Below the pieces are notes generated by a model. That model made no database searches, was not told the origin of the DNA, and worked only from the letters and a program-made list of their open reading frames with translations. This document shows, piece by piece, positions 7,622-16,550 of a stretch of DNA of 64,000 nt (the stretch's first letter is position 1; every line of letters starts with the position of its first letter). The stretch covers positions 2,046,001-2,110,000 of the forward strand of contig CALOBT010000031.1 in NCBI GenBank assembly GCA_942491575.1, written 5' to 3'. The stretch comes from CAZHNW01 sp942491575 (GTDB lineage: Bacteria > Spirochaetota > UBA4802 > UBA5550). Made by a program: the position numbers and the translations under genes.

Positions 7622-8920
7622 TTATTTTATCTCTATTTTCTTTATTCTATTTTTTATAATTTTAACTTCTCCAATTGATGTTGACAATTTAAAATAAGTG
7701 TTCGTTTCAGCAACTACAATTCCTATAAACTTACTTTCATCCCTTGTGTGGATGATAATTTTTCTACCTTTCAGGGATTGATTTTTTTTGATATTACCAA
7801 GATTTTTAATTCTTGATAAATATGAATTTTTTATCCGGATTCCTTTAATAATATTCGCAGCATTGCTCTCTTCATCTGACAATGTATCATTTAGAATCAT
7901 GTTATCCATGGCGCTGTCCCTGTATGTGCGGTTTAACTGAACTGCAATTTTTTTAATTTTATTGTCACCTCCCAGACGTGAACCAATTATATATAATCTT
8001 CTTTTTGATAATTTTGAGTAGTAAGATTCAGGACTGTTAAGAATTAATTCGATGTAATGATTTACCGACTTTTCTGACTGCCCCAGTGCATTGTAACATC
8101 TCGCCTTGTAGTATTGAATTTTTCCAGGCTGATTATCTTTCTTTTCTGATTCAATACTTTCGAGGATATTTAAGGCCTCCCTGAAGGCCATTAGTTCATA
8201 AAGTTTTTCACTTTTAAGCACTGCATCCAGATTTCTATTTTTAAGATTTGCATATTCCTTTTGAAATGTTGTAAGGTAACGTAATAGAATAACTGCAGTA
8301 ATTGACACATCTTCCGTAGGATAATTATTTATTACATTCAAATAGTATTTCCTCGCCTCTGTATGTTTGCCCAGGAGAGCCATACAATATCCCTGGTGGA
8401 GGAGGATGCTGGCTGTCATAGTTTTGTCAAAATTTCCTTTTTCCAGTGCGAGGTTGTAAGTTTCGGCTGCTTTTTTAAAGTAGTTGTTGTTCTCGTAAAA
8501 ATATGCCAGATCAAGTATCCTGCTGGTTTCGGCACCTTCTTCAGTAGTACCTATTGGCGGTTTATCCATAAAATATCTGCTTGCGTTTATTAACCAGAGT
8601 GCCGGGACTGAAATACATTGAAAATTTATCATTTTTTGAGTATCGGATTTAATTTTTTTTGATGAAATCTGATTTATTGTAAATTCGATACTGTCGGCAT
8701 TTTCAATGGATATTTTTTTCAGGAATAATTTTTCATGAATATTGTATTTTGTTACCAGGGAAATGTGATCAATATTTTTTTCATTTCTATCTATTCTCAG
8801 GAGATTTGATCTCATTTCCCTTAGTCTGATATCTATATATACATCATTTAAAAGAATCAGCATAGTAATAACCAGCATGGTAAAAATGATAAGGATTATT
8901 ATACTTTTCCTCTTAAACAT
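7622..8920 (-). CDS. Membrane-anchored TPR protein with SH3-like C-terminus (paralogue 1)
   Basis: One N-terminal membrane span (about residues 5-25) anchors a protein that otherwise faces outward. TPR-like helical repeats occupy about residues 135-310 (AYFYENNNYFKKAAETYNLA, LGKHTEARKYYLNVI, LGQSEKSVNHYIELI). The last 47 residues form the beta-rich module (GRKIIIHTRDESKFIGIV, then IGEVKIIKNRIKKIEIK). It lies between the GGDEF sensor (14-nt gap) and the barrel-like protein (7-nt gap). The protein at 10500-11792 is a full-length paralogue and shares the N-terminal pattern HISLVTKYNIHEKLFLKKIS. It may act as the periplasmic partner of the sensor. Confidence 0.65.
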   Translation of the reverse strand: MFKRKSIIILIIFTMLVITMLILLNDVYIDIRLREMRSNLLRIDRNEKNIDHISLVTKYNIHEKLFLKKISIENADSIEFTINQISSKKIKSDTQKMINFQCISVPALWLINASRYFMDKPPIGTTEEGAETSRILDLAYFYENNNYFKKAAETYNLALEKGNFDKTMTASILLHQGYCMALLGKHTEARKYYLNVINNYPTEDVSITAVILLRYLTTFQKEYANLKNRNLDAVLKSEKLYELMAFREALNILESIESEKKDNQPGKIQYYKARCYNALGQSEKSVNHYIELILNSPESYYSKLSKRRLYIIGSRLGGDNKIKKIAVQLNRTYRDSAMDNMILNDTLSDEESNAANIIKGIRIKNSYLSRIKNLGNIKKNQSLKGRKIIIHTRDESKFIGIVVAETNTYFKLSTSIGEVKIIKNRIKKIEIK

Positions 8921-8934
8921 AGTGTCACTTTCAA

Positions 8935-10236
8935 TTAGCCTATTTCACACCTGTTACGCCCATTTGCCTTTGCTCTGTAGAGTGCTACATCCGCAAAATG
9001 AATTAGTACCTCAGGCGCACCAATCGCCTCCAGGAGTTCCAGGTCAAAGCTGACTGAACCGATGCTTACTGTAACAGATAGCTTCTCGTTGTTTATATCA
9101 ATTTTACAGTTTTCTATGGCGACACGGATTCTTTCTGATAGCTGAAGTAGATTTTCAACAGAGCATTCCGGGGCAATAACAGCAATTTCTTCCCCTCCAT
9201 ACCTGGAAACTGTGTCAATTTCCCTGCATGATTCTCTGACTGTTTCAGCCACTTTTTTCAGGACGAAATCTCCAACCTGGTGACCGTGTGTATCGTTAAA
9301 AGATTTAAAATGATCAATATCCAGGAGAATAAAGGCCAGGGAACTCATGGTTCGTATTGACCTGTTCATTTCTTCACGTATTCTCAGAAACATAAACCTT
9401 CTGTTGTATAAACCGGTTAGATCATCTGTAATGGCAATCTTCTCAATTTTATCTTTGGCAATTGCAAGATTATCAATTTTAGATTTAATGGAATCAGCCA
9501 TTTGATTAAAGTAATTTGCCAGAATGCCGAATTCATCCTCATTCTTTAAATGCACTCTTGCCGTCAGGTCTCCATTGGCGATTTTTTTGCTGCCCCTGAT
9601 TAGTATTGAAATGGGTAAAATAATAACCCTGTAGAGTATGATTGCGAAGAGAATGTGAAATATTGATGTTATAATGACCATAAGTATTGCCTGGGAGTAG
9701 AGACTTTTTAAACTGTGCTTTACATCTTTAATGCTGTAAGGCAGGTATAAAACAGTATTGTTTAATCCATAGTCATTCAAAGGAACATAAAAATTCATTA
9801 CAAATTCTTTTTCATCTATTGTAAGGTAATAATCTCTCCCTGTGAAAGTTTTATTGGATAATGAACGTAAACCATCCGCCAGATATGTTTTAGGAAGGAA
9901 AATTTCTTTTTTTGATTTAGTTATAATTTTACCATTGTCCGAAAATATTATATATTTACTCAGCAGTGGCTTAACCGTATTCTCAATCTCTTCTAGAATT
10001 TTACGTTTTTTTCTTGTCTTTCGAAATTCCGCGGTATTTAATTCTTCAGGATATCTTTTTAATGCTAGAACCAGCGAAGCAACAATTTTTTCTGATTTGA
10101 GTTTTGTATTTTCTGTAATAAGATCAATTTGATTCTCGAATATTATGCCGGTGAAAAATGATATATTAATAATCGCCAGGGACATATAAATGATAACAAC
10201 TTTAATGTTTATTGATTTTAAAAATCCAGGTGTCAA
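8935..10236 (-). CDS. Membrane diguanylate cyclase: sensor-HAMP-GGDEF, 433 aa
   Basis: Makes cyclic di-GMP. Span 1 is at about residues 12-32 and span 2 at about 182-205. Between them is a periplasmic domain of about 150 residues with no obvious known fold. HAMP covers about 206-260 (ILIRGSKKIANGDLTARV, NEDEFGILANYFNQMADSI). The GGDEF domain covers about 272-433 with active-site GGEEI at 347-351 and the inhibitory-site REID five residues upstream, so it should be active and product-inhibited. The sensor half, including both spans and HAMP, is a clear paralogue of residues 1-260 of the hybrid kinase at 12035-14731. First gene of an operon with the TPR and barrel-like proteins. Confidence 0.88.
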   Translation of the reverse strand: MTPGFLKSINIKVVIIYMSLAIINISFFTGIIFENQIDLITENTKLKSEKIVASLVLALKRYPEELNTAEFRKTRKKRKILEEIENTVKPLLSKYIIFSDNGKIITKSKKEIFLPKTYLADGLRSLSNKTFTGRDYYLTIDEKEFVMNFYVPLNDYGLNNTVLYLPYSIKDVKHSLKSLYSQAILMVIITSIFHILFAIILYRVIILPISILIRGSKKIANGDLTARVHLKNEDEFGILANYFNQMADSIKSKIDNLAIAKDKIEKIAITDDLTGLYNRRFMFLRIREEMNRSIRTMSSLAFILLDIDHFKSFNDTHGHQVGDFVLKKVAETVRESCREIDTVSRYGGEEIAVIAPECSVENLLQLSERIRVAIENCKIDINNEKLSVTVSIGSVSFDLELLEAIGAPEVLIHFADVALYRAKANGRNRCEIG

Positions 10237-10499
10237 AGTTATCTCGCATGTTTATTTTTAATATTATTATATATATAATATTGCATAAAGAAATTTAATT
10301 CAAGGTTTAAATTTACATGCAATATCATATTTTATTTCAAATTTCTCTTAAAGAGGTGGTGTATTTCTCCGGCAAGCTTTTTTTAACAATTTGATAGAAA
10401 TTTTAAAACATGCAGACTAAAGGGAGAATTTCATGACCAGAGTGTATTTTGTCTAAATTTAATATATTTCAAAGCTAATCCCGAAATTTATTTTGCATG

Positions 10500-11792
10500 T
10501 TACTTTTCTCTGATAGAGTTGATTTCGGCTTTTTCAATTTTAATTTTTCCAATTTTTGTCTGAAGAGTAATCATCCTGTCTGTATCTTCGATTACTTCTC
10601 CAATAAGAGTGTCCCCGCCCTTTGTTTTTACTATTACGGATTTTCCATAAAATGACTTCTCTTTTACTGCGAGTTTATTTTCAATTTTTTTTAAGCGTCC
10701 AGAAGGAAGTCTGATGGATACATTTTCAGATAGATTATCTGTATCTGCGCTGGAAAATTTTTCTACATTAATCATGTTTTCAAGAATCGGGTCTTTTAGA
10801 TAAATATTCAACCGCTTGACGGTTTTAATAAATGAATCATCGCCGGCTCTAATTCCGATTAAAAATAATCGTCTGTTGGCAAAACGAGCATATTTTGATG
10901 ATGGATTCCGTTCAATTAAATCAAGAAAAATATTCGATGCTTTTTCCGGGTTGCCGACACTGTTGTAACAGAGAGCCCTTAAAATCAGGAATCGTGGAGT
11001 GTTTTTGTATTGGGGATTTTTTTCGAGTATTTGTATTATCTTTAATGATTCTTTGAAAATGAGCAGATTATACAACTTTTCAGCCTTATCAATCTGAGAT
11101 ACGGCACTGTTGAGCAATTTATCTTTTTCAATAGTTGAATAGTTCAGGTATGACAGAAGAACCGACGCCGTAATGGCGGCGCTATCACCGTGGAATAGAT
11201 CGATTATTGTCAGATAAATTTTTTTGGCATCTGAAATCTTTCCGTGTAAGGCAAGGCAATAACCTTTATGAAGCATTATACTCCCTTTTATTGCGGGATT
11301 ATAGCGGTTGTTTTTTAATATATCAGTATAACCCTCAATGGCTTTTTTAAACATATTGTTTCTTTCATAGTAGAAGGCTTTGTCAAGATCCTCGGACATC
11401 TCATAATCATCCACATCCCTGATGGGGGGCTTCCCAAGCAATTTTCTGTTAAAATTTATGAGCACCAGAGCTGGTTTTCCGATAAAGCTGTAACGGGAAA
11501 GGGGAATCCGTGAATATTTATTTTTAGCTTCTATCAACTGCTCAAAACGGAACTCAATTTGATCAGCCTTCTCCCTGGATATTTGTTTTTTGTAGAGCTT
11601 CTGGTGGAGTGAATAACGTGATATAAGGTGAATGTGATCACTGTTGTATTCGGTACGGTTTTGCTGCTGCAGGTAGACTGTCAATTCCTTCAGTCTTATT
11701 TCCAAGTTAACACTGTTCAATAACAGTCCAGTACTTATATTGAGTACACCAAATATTAGAATAATTATCGCGATATTTTTTTTTAATAACAT
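10500..11792 (-). CDS. Membrane-anchored TPR protein with SH3-like C-terminus (paralogue 2)
   Basis: Full-length paralogue of the protein at 7622-8920: the same N-terminal anchor, the same HIHLISRYSLHQKLYKKQIS stretch, TPR-like repeats (YYERNNMFKKAIEGYTDIL, LHGKISDAKKIYLTII, VGNPEKASNIFLDLIERNP) and a C-terminal beta-rich module (GKSVIVKTKGGDTLIGEV, then IGKIKIEKAEINSIREK). It is divergently transcribed from the hybrid kinase whose sensor matches that of the GGDEF protein, so each sensor variant has its own TPR partner. The intergenic region of 242 bp should hold both promoters. Confidence 0.65.
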   Translation of the reverse strand: MLLKKNIAIIILIFGVLNISTGLLLNSVNLEIRLKELTVYLQQQNRTEYNSDHIHLISRYSLHQKLYKKQISREKADQIEFRFEQLIEAKNKYSRIPLSRYSFIGKPALVLINFNRKLLGKPPIRDVDDYEMSEDLDKAFYYERNNMFKKAIEGYTDILKNNRYNPAIKGSIMLHKGYCLALHGKISDAKKIYLTIIDLFHGDSAAITASVLLSYLNYSTIEKDKLLNSAVSQIDKAEKLYNLLIFKESLKIIQILEKNPQYKNTPRFLILRALCYNSVGNPEKASNIFLDLIERNPSSKYARFANRRLFLIGIRAGDDSFIKTVKRLNIYLKDPILENMINVEKFSSADTDNLSENVSIRLPSGRLKKIENKLAVKEKSFYGKSVIVKTKGGDTLIGEVIEDTDRMITLQTKIGKIKIEKAEINSIREK

Positions 11793-12034
11793 TTTATAGT
11801 ATAATTAAAAGGAAGTCATATTTTTAACGATAGTCTTGATTGTACGTTTGATAAATATTGTACCTGACATTTTCTAAAATTCAATATTTTTATACTTAAT
11901 TGAAGTAGATAATTAATCAAAACTGAATTTTTTGCCCTGTTTTGAAATATTTTTTTGTAAAAATAACTTTTATTTATAAAAATATCTATTAAAATGTACT
12001 TTTTAAGGTAATCCTGTATTTAACAGAAAATAAT

Positions 12035-14731
12035 ATGTTTAATTTATTGAGAACCAACTCATTTCGAATTCTTGCATTTTTTGTCATCCTGATAATTGTA
12101 AATACGGTTTTTTCAATAACCATTATCTATGAAAATCAAGTAGATATACTATCAGAAAATGCAAAGCTTAAAGCGGAAAAAATGATCTCTTCCGCAGTTC
12201 TCCTGTTGGAAAATTCATTTACTAATATAAATATCGATAAATCAATTCAGAGTGATAACTCTGAAATAGTTATCCTGGAATTAAAAAAAATTATCAGTCC
12301 CGTAATTAAGGCCTTTGCCGTTTTCTCTGATGATGGTCATGTATTGTATAAAACCTCCGGTGCCTTTAAACTTCCCGAAAATTATATCCTTGATGGCATG
12401 AAGGCCTTAACTAATACATCTTTTGCTGGAGGAAATTATTTTGTAAATATTGACGAAGCGAATCTGGCTATCAATTTTTATATTCCCCTCGATAAATTTG
12501 GCATTAGAAACCTGCTTCTATACACTCGTCACGATATCGGTGAATTAAACGACCATATGCGTGCACTCTATTCCCAGGCAAGCCTGCTTATTATCGTAGT
12601 GTTGATTTTACATGGAGTGTTTGCTCTCTATCTTTACATATCTTACATACATCCTATTAATATTCTTGAGGTGGGAAGTAAAAAAATTGCCAGTGGTGAT
12701 TTTTCTGAACGGATCGAAATACAACAGGTAAATGAATTTGGTAATCTGGCAAAGGCCTTTAACTTTATGGCAGATTCCATTCAAAATGAACTTCTTGATC
12801 ACAAAGAAAGGAAGGAAGTTGCCGAAGCTTCGAGTCGTGCTAAAAGTGAATTTCTTGCTCAGATGAGTCATGAAATCAGGACCCCAATGAACAGTATTCA
12901 CGGCTTTATCGAATTGATGAAAAACACAGGCATCGACTCTAAACAAACTGAGTATTTAAATATTATCAGCCACAGTGCGGATGATCTTTTGGGCATTATC
13001 AATGATATTCTGGATTTTTCAAAAATAGAGAGTGGAAAACTTGAAATTGATGAAGCGGAATTTAATCCGGTACTGGAATTTGATTCAATAATTAATTTGA
13101 TGAGCTTGAAGGCTGATGAAAAAAATATACTGGTTCTCTCATATATCGATCCGACCCTTCCCGGGAACTGTATCGGTGATCCCTTGAGGATAAAGCAGGT
13201 TCTGACTAACCTCCTTAGCAATGCGGTAAAGTTTACTCCGGAAGAGGGTACAGTTAAAATAGAAATACTAAAGGAATCTGAAACTGAAAATTCATGTACA
13301 TTGAACTTTTCTGTTGCTGATAACGGAATTGGAATTTCCAAACATAAACAGGAGAAGATTTTTTCATCATTCTCGCAGGAAGACAGTTCTATTACAAGAA
13401 AATATGGCGGTACAGGACTTGGACTTACCATCAGTCAGAACCTTGTTGAGCTGATGGGAGGATCTTTGAAACTGAAAAGCGAAAAAGGAATAGGAAGTAA
13501 ATTTTATTTCTCAATAGATTTAAAAACATACAGGGATATATCAGATTATGATGATAATAAAAGTTATGAAAATATGAAGGCTGCTCTTATGTATAGTGCA
13601 GTAATTCCGGATTTGCTGCATGAAAATATAGGACTATACCTTCAGACAATGGGAATGGAAGTTAGTGATTTCAGTACATTTGGAGAATTGAATGCTGCCG
13701 GTAATATGGATATTATTTTTATATTATTCGATGATTCTTTCTATAAAGAATCAATTGAATTTTTTAAAAATAACAGCGAACAACCTGCAATATATATAAG
13801 CCAGCACAAAGACATGAAACTTCCTGAAAATGGATTTCCTGACAATTTCAGCATCCTGTACTTCCCAATAACACCCGGACGGCTAAAACAATCAATTACA
13901 GATTCATTACATAAAGAAGTTGGAACTCACGGTAAAGAAATTTTAAAAGTTAAAAAATCCGGGGATCGTATTTATGGTGCTAAAATTTTACTCGCGGAAG
14001 ACAATAGCGTTAATCAGATGCTTATGGAACTTCTCCTTAAAGAATATGGAATCAGTGTCGATATCGCGGGAAATGGCCTAAAGGCCTATGATTTGTTCGT
14101 TGATAATGATTATGATTTGATTTTTATGGATATTCATATGCCTGTTTCTGATGGCATCGAATCAACACATATGATACTTGAAGTGGAAAAAAGAGAAAAC
14201 AAAGTTCACACTCCCATAGTCGCCCTCACCGCAAGGGCCATCAAGGGAGACCGTGAGCTATTCCTAAAGTCAGGTATGGATGAATATCTCTCAAAACCAA
14301 TAGACAGGAAAAAGCTTGAATTTATTCTAAAGAAATATCTTTCAAAAAAAATTATAGAAAAACAACCAGCACAGGAAGAGCATTCCATTACCGGTGCTGA
14401 TATTATGAATATAGAGAGTGTTGTAGAAAGGCTCGAGTTGCCGAGGGAATCAGTAATTAAAATTATTAAAAACTTTCTAATATTGGCAGAAGATGACTTA
14501 AGTAAACTTCAGGATGCGGTGAATGATCAGAATATTCAACAGATTTATCAGGTTGCTCATAAAATCAAGGGTGGTGCCGGCAATCTTGATTTCAATAACA
14601 TATATAATCTGGCTCTAACTATTGAAGAATATGCCCATCGGGGGGAGAAGGCGGATTATTCTTCAATGATGAAGAAACTTAAAGAAGTATACGAAGAAAC
14701 AAAAAAAACATTTGAAAATGGAGAACAGTAG
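12035..14731 (+). CDS. Hybrid sensor histidine kinase: sensor-HAMP-HisKA-HATPase-REC-HPt, 898 aa
   Basis: Two membrane spans (about 11-31 and 182-205) enclose a periplasmic domain paralogous to that of the GGDEF sensor. HAMP is at about 206-258. HisKA has MSHEIRTPMNSIHGF with the phospho-accepting His at 279. The ATPase domain (about 385-500) shows NLLSNAVKFTP, DNGIGIS and GGTGLGLTIS. A degenerate region with receiver-like features (about 505-630) separates it from a true receiver (about 648-770, acids in LLAEDN, phospho-Asp in FMDIHMP near 698). The C-terminal HPt (about 790-898) has AHKIKGGAGN with His near 841. It is therefore a complete internal phosphorelay, with the output presumably passing to a separate receiver such as those encoded downstream. 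Confidence 0.92.
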   Translation: MFNLLRTNSFRILAFFVILIIVNTVFSITIIYENQVDILSENAKLKAEKMISSAVLLLENSFTNINIDKSIQSDNSEIVILELKKIISPVIKAFAVFSDDGHVLYKTSGAFKLPENYILDGMKALTNTSFAGGNYFVNIDEANLAINFYIPLDKFGIRNLLLYTRHDIGELNDHMRALYSQASLLIIVVLILHGVFALYLYISYIHPINILEVGSKKIASGDFSERIEIQQVNEFGNLAKAFNFMADSIQNELLDHKERKEVAEASSRAKSEFLAQMSHEIRTPMNSIHGFIELMKNTGIDSKQTEYLNIISHSADDLLGIINDILDFSKIESGKLEIDEAEFNPVLEFDSIINLMSLKADEKNILVLSYIDPTLPGNCIGDPLRIKQVLTNLLSNAVKFTPEEGTVKIEILKESETENSCTLNFSVADNGIGISKHKQEKIFSSFSQEDSSITRKYGGTGLGLTISQNLVELMGGSLKLKSEKGIGSKFYFSIDLKTYRDISDYDDNKSYENMKAALMYSAVIPDLLHENIGLYLQTMGMEVSDFSTFGELNAAGNMDIIFILFDDSFYKESIEFFKNNSEQPAIYISQHKDMKLPENGFPDNFSILYFPITPGRLKQSITDSLHKEVGTHGKEILKVKKSGDRIYGAKILLAEDNSVNQMLMELLLKEYGISVDIAGNGLKAYDLFVDNDYDLIFMDIHMPVSDGIESTHMILEVEKRENKVHTPIVALTARAIKGDRELFLKSGMDEYLSKPIDRKKLEFILKKYLSKKIIEKQPAQEEHSITGADIMNIESVVERLELPRESVIKIIKNFLILAEDDLSKLQDAVNDQNIQQIYQVAHKIKGGAGNLDFNNIYNLALTIEEYAHRGEKADYSSMMKKLKEVYEETKKTFENGEQ

Positions 14732-14968
14732 AAGTAATTTAAGCTGTTTTCTGAATAGCTGGAGTCCGGCATTTCTGATTTCCGGATATCTGCATGTTGA
14801 TAATTCTTTCCTGCATCACTTTCATTATCGTAATTTTTTATATCCTTTACAGTTATAAATAATAAATAGATGGTTTTTACTATTCAATCCATATGAGTTG
14901 TGACTGGAGAAGATTGAAAACCTTGATGAAATGTAGAACTTTTTATGTTAATGTAAAGGAAGTTTATA

Positions 14969-15391
14969 ATGTTGAAATTAAATGGAAATATTGTATCCCG
15001 AAGATATTTTCCTTCAAGCAGGAACTACCTGAAAACTGCTGTAAATGTCACTTTTAGCGAAATATGCAATACCAATATTTCGTTGTTGCTTTCCAATAAT
15101 GAATTAAAACTTGTTATTGATGAATCCATTTCTAATGCGATGGAACATGGAAATAGTTGGAATGAAAATAAAAAGGTCGAAGTTGTTATTGAGAGGTGTA
15201 ATAAAGGATTGCAGCTAACAGTTAAAGATGAAGGTGAAGGCTTTTCTGGCAGCAAGTTTTCCCACATTGAGGACAGCCTTTCAACACGGGGACGTGGACT
15301 CAGGTTGCTGAAATACTATTGTGATAGTAAATGGAACGAAAAGGGCAATGAAGTTACAATTGTACTTCCTTTTTCGAATTATTTAAAATAA
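14969..15391 (+). CDS. RsbW-like HATPase / anti-sigma factor type kinase, 140 aa
   Basis: A lone GHKL ATPase domain. The N-box is LVIDESISNAMEHGN (Asp, Glu and Asn ligands), the G1 box is VKDEGEGF, and RGRGLRLLKYYCD replaces the long lid of histidine kinases. Length and motifs fit the RsbW/SpoIIAB-like serine kinase family (HATPase_c_2), which bind sigma factors or anti-anti-sigma proteins. No sigma or STAS gene lies nearby, so its partner is unknown. An AAAGGAAG ribosome binding site precedes the ATG. It sits between the hybrid kinase and a LytTR regulator in the same direction. Confidence 0.8.
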   Translation: MLKLNGNIVSRRYFPSSRNYLKTAVNVTFSEICNTNISLLLSNNELKLVIDESISNAMEHGNSWNENKKVEVVIERCNKGLQLTVKDEGEGFSGSKFSHIEDSLSTRGRGLRLLKYYCDSKWNEKGNEVTIVLPFSNYLK

Positions 15392-15480
15392 TGGATTACC
15401 GGTTCAATACCATATCAGCAATTTTTTATAGTTTATAGACTGAAGAATATTCAGGTTGGCCATGGGTATCAAAATATTTA

Positions 15481-16275
15481 ATGACAAATGATAATATTTC
15501 TGATATATGTTTAAACAGAGGTAATTTTTCAAAAATGTTATCAGGAAGGAAATACACAGTACTACTGGCTGAAGATGATTTTACTGATCGTGAAATTTTG
15601 ACCCAGTTCATTAAGGGGAGGGAAGAGCTAAACCTGGTTTCTTCTGTTGAAAATGGTAAAGAGGCCCTGGAACTGGCGCAGGAGGAATATTTCGACCTTC
15701 TGATTCTTGATGTAAATATGCCGGAATATACGGGTGTAGAAGTCGTTGAAAAACTCGATAAAGATGAGATGCCTTATATAATTTTTTCTACTGGAATGAG
15801 TGACTATGCAATGCAGGCTTTTGAATTCGGAGCTGTTGACTATCTTTTGAAACCATTCTCTTTTGAGCGCTTCGAAAAGGCGATTGAGAAATTTTTAGAT
15901 ACAATAGCAGGCAAGCATATCCGCGGTGAAGAATCTGCTCCCAGGAATTTTTTATTCATAGAAAGTGGAAAACATTTTTCTATTCCTTTCGATAAAATTG
16001 TATATTTTTCCTCCAGCGGTAAACACAGTATAGTGCATTGCATCGACAGAGATTATGAAACGGCAATGCTTTTAAAGGAAATTCAGGAAGCTCTGCCGGA
16101 GTTAAAATTTTATAGAATTCACAAGCAGCATATTGTAAATATGCAATTCATTTCAGGTATTAAGTATGAGAAGAGCGGCTATTATACAGTATTTCTTAAT
16201 GACGAGGATGAGACATCTTTACCAGTAGGAAGGCATAGTGTTGATGTATTAAAAAATGCCCTTGGTATAAAATAA
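15481..16275 (+). CDS. LytTR-type response regulator, 264 aa
   Basis: A receiver domain at about residues 22-140 (acids in LLAEDDFTD, phospho-Asp in LLILDVNMPEYTG, Thr/Ser in FSTGMSD, Lys in LKPFS) is followed by a LytTR DNA-binding domain at about 158-260 (HFSIPFDKIVYFSSSGKH, FYRIHKQHIVNMQFI, LPVGRHS). Such proteins bind direct repeats upstream of target genes when phosphorylated. The first ATG lacks a good ribosome binding site and about 18 residues precede the receiver core, so the true start may be the ATG at 15535. A likely partner is the hybrid kinase upstream. Confidence 0.88.
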   Translation: MTNDNISDICLNRGNFSKMLSGRKYTVLLAEDDFTDREILTQFIKGREELNLVSSVENGKEALELAQEEYFDLLILDVNMPEYTGVEVVEKLDKDEMPYIIFSTGMSDYAMQAFEFGAVDYLLKPFSFERFEKAIEKFLDTIAGKHIRGEESAPRNFLFIESGKHFSIPFDKIVYFSSSGKHSIVHCIDRDYETAMLLKEIQEALPELKFYRIHKQHIVNMQFISGIKYEKSGYYTVFLNDEDETSLPVGRHSVDVLKNALGIK

Positions 16276-16550
16276 ATCACACTTTTTTCCTCCCGTAGCT
16301 ATTCAGGTTTCCTGTATTTTAATCCTTAAGACAATCCATGTAGATTATCCCCCTGTAGATCACTCTTGTTCCCTTTGCTCCAATTACACTTTACAGATTA
16401 TGGACATGAGGTAGATCTTTCAATATTATCTAAGTACGTTAACTGATATTCTCAGATGAAATTTCTAAAATATAAATTTTTAAGTTAAAATACCATTTTT
16501 ATACACAAAGAATAATTTTGACTTTATTATTGAAAATTAAGAGATGTGAC

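Noticed and set aside
12608..13431. Minus-strand frames of 112 and 177 codons
   Set aside because: They mirror the hybrid kinase gene, whose domains are unmistakable.
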